64,000 bases of DNA, taken from assembly GCA_027422505.1 (NCBI GenBank), contig JAPQWV010000005.1:8995501-9059500 (forward strand). Reading direction: 5' to 3'. Below are positions 57,549 to 64,000 of the stretch, one piece after another. Below the pieces are notes generated by a model, which saw nothing but the letters and a program-made list of their open reading frames with translations, was not told the DNA's origin and did no database searches. The DNA is from Craterostigma plantagineum. Taxonomy: Eukaryota > Streptophyta > Magnoliopsida > Lamiales > Linderniaceae. Positions within the stretch are counted from its first letter, which is position 1. Each line of letters starts with the position of its first letter. The position numbers were made by a program, and so were the translations under genes.

Positions 57549-60500
57549 CACCACAAAAATCCGCCGGATTAGCGACACACAAAGCCGTAGTTTTTCCATC
57601 GCTAAAACGATTTTGCGACGGAATAGCGAAGAAGAAATTCCGCCGCTAACTCGATGTCAGAAATAAAGAAATGGTCGCAAATCCGTCGCTAAATTTAGCG
57701 ACGGACAGTCCGTCGCAAAATATCTTCCAATATTCCGTAAAAATCACTTGAACGATCACCAAAATCTAAGGATGGAACAGAAACACCACTGTTTATCGTA
57801 ACTTTATCCCGACTACGTGAATCACTATGAAAATTATAACCGCTGATTACGTAGCCCGAGTACGATTGAACCTCCGAATATAATCCTAAAGCGAGTCCAC
57901 GTAAAAAATCATCCTGGACATTATGAGAAGGGTCTTGAACCTAACCACATAAGAAAATGAAATTAAATAATGACGGTATATAGTAAATACTCCAAATTTT
58001 ATTAACTTACACGATATCGAAACCAGTTTACGAATTCTTCGTCAACTGTTGTTAATTAAATATTCATTACATCCTGCACATCGTAATTTGGAAATGATTC
58101 CCTGCGTAGAAACTAAATCAGGTCCACATATTAAATATATCTTTTTTACAATCGAAATAATAGTTAAAACTTACGTAAGAAATGGATCAACTTCTGGACA
58201 GTTCAATAGGACAACTCTGTGTGCGACATGCAAATCAAGACCCGTGAAGTATTTGTTTGTGAGTTTACCTGTCGGCCTACCTGGGTAGTTAAAATCGAGA
58301 ATGGCTTGTAACCCTCTTCAGAAATATTTTGTAGGTTTCTCAACGATTTTCCTTTATTCGGTTGATCAAGAAAAAAAAAAGTTCTGTAAAGTTTGATACT
58401 TCTTCCATTATATACTGGTTGCACATTGATTCTCCACATGGGGCCAAATTCATATTCCTTTTCTTTAAACTCTGCAAAAACCTGCACATCGAAATAATAA
58501 ACTAGTAAGTAAAATACAATACAATGAACTTAAAATTAAAATAAAGTAATCGTACCGTTCGAATGGATACATCCATCAATAATGTACTGGACCGCCGACT
58601 AGTGCCTCATACGGAAGATGAACGATCACATGTTTCATCGAATAAAAAAAAAGTAGGTGGAAATATTCTTTCCATCTTACAAATAATGACAACAATTTGT
58701 TTGTCGAGCTATTGCATTTTAGAAACATCCAACACCGTAGAGCATAATGATTGAAAGAAACCAATGAGTTCGTTTAAAGGGCTCCAAACAAATTCCGGTA
58801 ACACTTCGGGAAAGGCGATTGGAAGTAGTCGCTCCATGAAAATGTGACAGTCGTGAGACTTCATACTCTGTATCTTGCAATTTTCTACGTCAACACACCT
58901 ACTTATATTAGAGGCACATCCAATTGGAAAATGAAGAGTTTTTATCCAATCGCAAACCTTATATTTCATTTCCTTACTTAATGTGTAAGCAACCATCGTC
59001 TTAGGTCCCGACAAATGTTCAGGAATTGCGAGTTTAGGGCGGTCGCAATGAAGACCAATGTCCTTGCGAGCATTTACATTAGCTTTTGATTTATTCCTAA
59101 CATCCATCGCCGTGTTGAAGATATTTCAAAGACGTTCTTCTCTATATGCATAACATCAAGATTATGACGAATAACGAGCGATGACCAATAAGGAAAGTTC
59201 TAAAATATACTATTTTTCGACCAGTGGTGGGTGTATCCATATCCATCGGGCTTTCCTTGAGGATCCTCCATTACGTTGTGAAAATATTGCACGTGGTTCA
59301 AGATAGTGCAGCCCGTATCGTAAATTTCTTCTCGTCACACATCATAAGTCGGGATCCCTATGTTCCACGACATCTTTAACTCTTCGATCAAAGGTTGAAG
59401 GTAGATATCTAATTTATTCTTTGGATATTTGGACCCGGGATCATAAGGGATAAAACATATATTTTATACTCAAACAATCACCAGACGGAAGATTGTAGGG
59501 AGTCGTAATTACCGGCCAACACGAATATTGTTTACCAAACTGTCCGTGGACAGTGAAAGCGTCAGTGCACAAACCAAATCGAACATGTCTTGGTTCCTTG
59601 GCAAATTCAGGATACTTACTATCAAAATACTTCCAAACTGCACCATCAGAAGGTGAGACGTGACACCTTCATCGGGTACATGTATAGCGTGCCATGTCAT
59701 CATCTCCGCAGTCATCTTACACGCGTATAATCTTTGAAACTTTTGACCAAGTGGCAAATAACATAATACTGCAACATGAGACTTAGAACTATCAGATATT
59801 TATAGCGTGCTTGATTACATACCTTACAACGGTTCAGTTGAGCATCTATCTTCCAAAACAACATAAATCTCATTCTACAACAATCAATATGCTCCATCGG
59901 TAATGAAAAATCCATCATCACCTTTTTCGTCTCGTAACGTAATAGCTTTGGGGCAATAAATTTTTTCCTGGCAAAATCCTATTAACAAAACCGGATACGG
60001 TATCAAATGTAGACGCATACATATTAGTTTCGGACTTTATATTCGACCTGCAGTTGCATCCAGTGTGGATCAACTGGAGCCCTCAAACAGTGGAGTGTCA
60101 TTGGTCTGTAATTGTTCCACAAAGCGATAACAAAATATCGTCTCTTCAGTTGGCATCGTCGAACTACTCCCCACACATCAAAATTGCTAGGTGCCATATA
60201 ATTTTGATCGTAGTCGAATTCTTGATTTGAACCGACATTATTTACATTACAATCCAAGACAGGTCGATATTTATACATGAACTTGTACCTCTTTCAGTTG
60301 GTTGAGACGATGAATAGACTCGCCATGCGCGATCCAATTGTAATAATGTGACATGAAACCCATTTTCAACAAATGAACATGTACATTCGAAGGTGGTAGA
60401 AAGTTGCAATTCTCACACTTCTTGCAAGGACAACGTATCCGATTCCCCGGATTTTGAGATGTTGCAAATTGTAAAAAACCTTAAATCCCCGTGAAAGGCT

Positions 60501-61191
60501 GCGATATCTTTCCTTCGATACATCCACTGGCGAGTGTTGACTAACCATTCATACCTCTCATTATTCATTTTTTATGTTGATAAATATAATGTAATGCTTC
60601 TGCATGTATATATGAGCCGGATAATATATGTATAATCTATAAGAGAAATATTAAGAATGTGTATGCGAAAAATATCATATAATCTGCCCAACTACACAAC
60701 TAGAAGCATATATAGTATAATTTCCCATAGGCAAAAGAAAATTAAACAATATCCGTGAATATTGCGTTTGACAAAGCTTACAAAAATGCAACTTTATTTT
60801 GCCTGTCAGAAGCGATAAGGTAGCCATCCATAACCCGCGATATTGGCTTTAAATTAGCGATGGAAATTCCGTCGCCAATTTAGTCGTACTGTACATTTCA
60901 CATTAAGCGATGGACACGTCGCTAAATTTGCCGACAGCATCGCGGTCGCAAAGTTGCGACGGAGACTCAATCACAAACTTTTCCCACGGATAGATCGTCT
61001 CACACTTTTGCGCTGTTTTTCCGTTGCAATTTTGCATCTGATTTTCAGTCGGAAACTTTAGCGACGAATTGTCGACGTCATTTCCATCGGAAATTTTAGC
61101 GACGGATTTCTTGTCACAAATAACCGTCGCTAACGTTGCGACGACTTTTTACTCGCTCGTTCCATCACTATTTGAGATTATTTTTGTAGTG
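57549..61191 (-). mobile_element. CACTA element with TNP2-type transposase remnant, 3.6 kb
   Basis: The left end is CACCACAAAAATCCGCC and the right end, on the other strand, is CACTACAAAAATAATC. A 3-bp TSD TGG lies on both sides (57546-57548 and 61192-61194). Both subterminal regions carry TTTAGCGACGGA-type motifs in both orientations, typical of CACTA ends and different from the GGGCGACGG set of the element at 41573. The interior holds a broken transposase gene on the minus strand. Confidence 0.92.
58700..60548 (-). pseudogene. CACTA (En/Spm) TNP2-type transposase, decayed
   Basis: In minus-strand order: a transposase-associated zinc region near 60450 (RIRCPCKKCENCNFLPPS, then MGFMSHYYNWIAHGE); the text LPRNQDMFDLVCALTLSLS near 59600, matching the family's PRNVRFGLCTD region; and a DUF4218-like block near 58850 (CKIQSMKSHDCHIFMERLLP with IAFPEVLPEFVW). 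The protein would cut the element's ends. Several stops and frameshifts and missing catalytic parts make it inactive. Confidence 0.85.
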
Positions 61192-61194
61192 TGG

Positions 61195-62500
61195 GCCGTA
61201 CGAGGTAACTGTGAATCTCCTGTTCTGTCCTAATCTAAATCAAGGCATTTAGAAAACTAAATTGGCTTGTTAAAAAAATTTCTCCGCTCGAATAATTCTC
61301 AAGGGAGTTACATCGAACAAACACAAATATTTACCTATTGGTGCATCCATAAAATTCTTAACACCCTTTTTGGACTATTTGCGGCGATACTATAGTTTGA
61401 CATGGATTTTATAAGGCAAATCCAATCAAACCAGCCGGACAGAGTGAAGGCACATTCAGTCATGGAATCGTTAGTCCCCATGTTTCCCATAATGGGATGT
61501 AACATGGGATGTTAAAAATTTAATGTTAGTTTAGATCATTTTAAAGCGTTTGTTCACGGGTTTATACAAAGCGTATGTTTATTTATCACAAGTTTAAACT
61601 CATGTATAGAGATTTAAATAAAACACACATTCTCGTTTTATATAAACCTTACTAATTTTATATCTCCATTAAGTTACCAAACAAGCACTAAGTGTTCCCC
61701 ATTGTGGGATGAAATTTTGCTACATTATGGAAGTGGAATGATCCTCCTACGACGCTTTAGGATATTAGATCAGAACTCTCCTTGAAACATTTTCCTAGCA
61801 TTTACCAAGAGAACGAAACCCGACGAAATTGAAGTGAACATTGAGGGGCGTCACCAGCAACGCCCCCCCCCCCCCCCCCCCCCCCTCTATCGTCGTTTTT
61901 GTGACAGTTCAGGAATCCGGCGACGAAGAGTAAGATTTCAGAGCTGAGACTCGATTTTTTTTTTGGGTACATCCATTGCATTTGAAAATTACCTTTATTG
62001 GAGAGTCAACTTTTTCCATGAAAAACTCGATTTGCTAAAATACCTATTGATTGAGATTTGAATTGAAGAAGTAAATAATTACTTCTGTATAATAATGTCC
62101 TTTACAATACATATGTATCGAAGACAATGACTTAAAAATCTAACTTGGTGTATGGAAGAAGATGTAAATAATTGCTAAACTAGACCTGGGTAACGGATCA
62201 TTCGATTGCGAGGCTAGCTTCAACTCACCAGTTTCGAGGGGTGATAAACGTATTTTCTTCGTTTATATTTGTTAATTTTAGGTGCGTGATTAATGAAGTC
62301 GTTTCGAAAATTCTAGCACTTAAATACGGCGATATCAAACTTTTACTGGCAGGTTCGAATTCCTCCGAGATCACGGGGTAAACTTTGTCCGATAGACCTG
62401 AAATTTTAACCAAAGATTGAAGCTTCTTTAATCTTGATTTTGACAGGTCGTTATCTTTTTGAGGAGGTAAACAAAATCAACAAAAGACGAAAGCCTAAAC
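61195..62500. other. Spacer with poly-C run and unassigned open text
   Basis: No gene is confirmed. 61863-61885 is a run of 23 C. On the minus strand 62225-62413 is open (ISGLSDKVYPVISEEFEPAS and on) and looks exon-like, but I do not recognise it. It stands just downstream, on the same strand, of the hexosaminidase-like exon, though its sequence does not fit that family. Confidence 0.35.
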
Positions 62501-62553
62501 CAGTATTAACTTCATCGCCACCCAAATGGACGAACTTGTACTTGAAGACCTTA
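62501..62553 (-). pseudogene. Isolated GH20 beta-hexosaminidase exon
   Basis: Bounded by a TTTCAG acceptor and a G/GTTTAG donor on the minus strand, this 53-base exon encodes KVFKYKFVHLGGDEVNT. HLGGDEV is the catalytic signature of family GH20 (Asp-Glu pair), and the preceding VFKYKF is typical of plant beta-N-acetylhexosaminidases such as HEXO3. The exons expected on either side (upstream TPGH motif, downstream tryptophan loops) were not found within a kilobase, so this looks like a captured or left-over fragment rather than a gene. Confidence 0.75.
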
Positions 62554-62869
62554 CTGAAATTGACAAACGAAGCTATTTAGTTAGCCAGCGTCCGAGAGTG
62601 AAGCGATAAAGATAAGTTTATAGGAAAAGAAAAAAAAGAGACCGGAAGGAATCTATCTATCAATCTGAGAGTAAACTCGCGTCTCACGTCAAGCAGATCT
62701 CTGCAGTTCGTCGATGGCCATAGTGAAGGATATCCTATTCACTTGAGAAATTACCATCGATGCAAAATTTTCGACGAAAAAGGAAACACCGTTAGAAACA
62801 AAAAAGGGGATAGAATGTAATAGGTCTTGTTTCAAATCCCCAACACATATATTTATATAAGGTGGCCAG

Positions 62870-63080
62870 ACGCAGGGGACCACGACAGGGGACCCGTGCT
62901 ATATAATAGGGGACCGGTGCCGTATAGCAGTGGATCCGTGCTGGCAGCGTCTGGTTCCCCTGCTGTATAGCACTGGACCCCGACCCGTGCCACATAGCAG
63001 GGGACCCCGATGCTGCCAGCACGAGTCCACTGCTGTATAGCACGGTCCCCTTCAGCAAGAGATCCATGCTGTACAACAGG
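62870..63080. repeat. Compound inverted repeat of GGGGACC/TATAGCA units
   Basis: Left arm GTGCCGTATAGCAGTGGATC with CGTGCTGGCAGCGTCTGG (62917-62954) is inverted at 63007-63046 with few mismatches. The ~52-base loop itself contains GCTGTATAGCACTGG against CACATAGCAGGGG. Short units AGCAGGGGACC recur several times in both orientations. The block is much richer in GC than its flanks. Transcribed, it would form a long hairpin. Confidence 0.75.
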
Positions 63081-63682
63081 GGGGCTTGCTATTTTGGAAA
63101 GAGACCCTGTAAAATGACGAAAATACCCTTATAAGGCTACTTTTTTAACATTAACCGAGTTCAAGGCTATTTTTTTTAAAGACCCGAATCTTTGTTCTTT
63201 CTTGATCTTTCTATGTATATAATATTAATATGTATTCTATAGGTGTCATTAATATAGAAGCAGTTATTCTCTTCTTCATCATACAAAGCTCAATATCAAT
63301 AATATGAAATATTTTTTGTTATGATCTAAACGAATTAAAAAAATCGTGGCGTCAAATTATCTTTTAAATCACAGAACAATTTCCATTTATTATAATATCA
63401 AGTAAACTATGTCAATGATGATGCGTGCGTCATAGAAAGTATTCCGAGATGAAAAACCGATCCATTCTTCATAGTTTTTCATATTTGTTATAATGCTATG
63501 TGTTGATTCACATATGGAATATTATTAGATCATATTTCTTCATAGTTTCTCAGTATTTGTTTATCCATTCAAGGCTGCCAGAATTTGCTGTTTAAGAATA
63601 GCATATAATTATTCAACAAAAATGCGTCACTTATATGAATATATTATTGCCCAAATCATATACCCTACCATCCGTATACTTA
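63081..63682. other. Spacer, probable 3' flank of the GGT-like gene
   Basis: No gene is seen. 63090-63190 (AATGACGAAAATACCCTTAT and AAAGACCC) has the look of a MITE or Mutator-like terminus, but no partner end was found. The remainder is AT-rich and likely includes the 3' untranslated region of the minus-strand gene that follows. Confidence 0.4.
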
Positions 63683-64000
63683 TCACTCGTATATCATCGA
63701 CAAAATAACCACTGCCAATGTCCATGTTCCCATAAAGACTGATAAGAGGAATGCTAAGTTGATTGCCAAGCTCAACCCTGGTGGGTTATTATTCTTACCA
63801 ACCCATACAGCTTCTGGCCACCCACTTTTCCTCGGATCGCTCACCGCTGTAAGTATTCCTCGAAATGCCCTGTCAAAACCCGCCGACTCCGTAAGGTTAT
63901 GAACTGCCAATTGACATATCGCTCCACCATCTACGGCTTCAAGCGTGTGTCCTCTTCTCACAAGGGAATGTATCTTTTCTTCTGGAAGTTCGAAACGACT
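63683..64000 (-). CDS. Probable gamma-glutamyltransferase, C-terminal part (window edge)
   Basis: The minus-strand frame is open from the window edge to a TGA at 63683-63685, about 105 codons. FELPEEKIHSLVRRGHTLEA, GGAICQLAVHNL and GILTAVSDPRKSGWPEAV resemble the C-terminus of plant gamma-glutamyltranspeptidases, whose small subunit ends in a TAVSDPRK-G-PA motif and which degrade glutathione and its conjugates. Unusually, ~40 residues follow, including a hydrophobic stretch (LSLAINLAFLLSVFMGTWTL) long enough for a membrane span. The N-terminal part and catalytic threonine lie outside the window, so the family call rests on this motif alone. Confidence 0.6.
   Translation of the reverse strand, partial: SRFELPEEKIHSLVRRGHTLEAVDGGAICQLAVHNLTESAGFDRAFRGILTAVSDPRKSGWPEAVWVGKNNNPPGLSLAINLAFLLSVFMGTWTLAVVILSMIYE

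Noticed and set aside
62225..62413. Extension of the hexosaminidase gene downstream
   Set aside because: The open text does not match the GH20 sequence expected after the HLGGDEV exon.

Overview
The window is nuclear DNA of a dicot plant, probably an asterid. The evidence is two intron-rich plant genes (DPE2 and a mitochondrial-type PPR gene), AT-rich spacers, tRNA-iMet-primed Copia retrotransposons, and plant-typical Helitron, CACTA, hAT, Mutator-like and Stowaway elements. The asterid guess comes only from the general look of the proteins. All boundaries were read by eye from terminal motifs, splice sites and target-site duplications (TSDs); no alignment or database search was run.

Host genes. 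DPE2 (cytosolic 4-alpha-glucanotransferase, + strand, 9076-14859) has 21 coding exons, one U12-type AT-AC intron, one GC-AG intron and a likely one-base frameshift at the end of exon 10. A PPR gene of the PPR596/At1g80270 group (+, 38412-40467) has three exons and an early C-terminus. A class II glycine-rich, cysteine-rich secreted protein gene (-) is tandemly duplicated at 43557-44692; a CACTA element lies in the last codons of one copy and a LINE tail is fused to the other. At the right end are a single beta-hexosaminidase-like exon (62501-62553, -) and the C-terminal part of a probable gamma-glutamyltransferase gene (63683-64000, -), which runs off the window. A possible 5' end of an unidentified - strand gene lies at 1264-2090.

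Mobile DNA fills most of the rest. 1-1239: Copia (-) with a SINE-like insert. 2248-2794: hAT-type MITE. 3494-8054: a 4.6-kb Mutator-like non-autonomous element built of repeats of about 485 bp. 15266-25475: a LINE (-) split by a 9.2-kb Copia element of SIRE/Maximus style, itself holding a 2.4-kb solo LTR. About 25777-37347: a decayed Helitron split by a 5-kb Copia element that carries a hAT-type MITE. 36487-38190: three MITEs. 41573-43572: a 2.0-kb CACTA element. 44756-45475: a 5'-truncated LINE. 45726-47403: a 1.7-kb miniature Copia derivative. 47760-48750: a MITE. 49100-54153: two head-to-head Copia fragments with a solo LTR in the terminal repeat of one. 54775-57306: a long gypsy-like LTR. 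57549-61191: a CACTA element with TNP2-type transposase remnants.

The host genes are not functionally linked; the window is a gene-poor, repeat-rich stretch in which genes sit between nests of transposons. The points most worth a second look are the U12 intron and frameshift in DPE2, the 485-bp-repeat Mutator-like element, the GRP duplication with its chimeric tails, and the hexosaminidase fragment beside a large inverted repeat.
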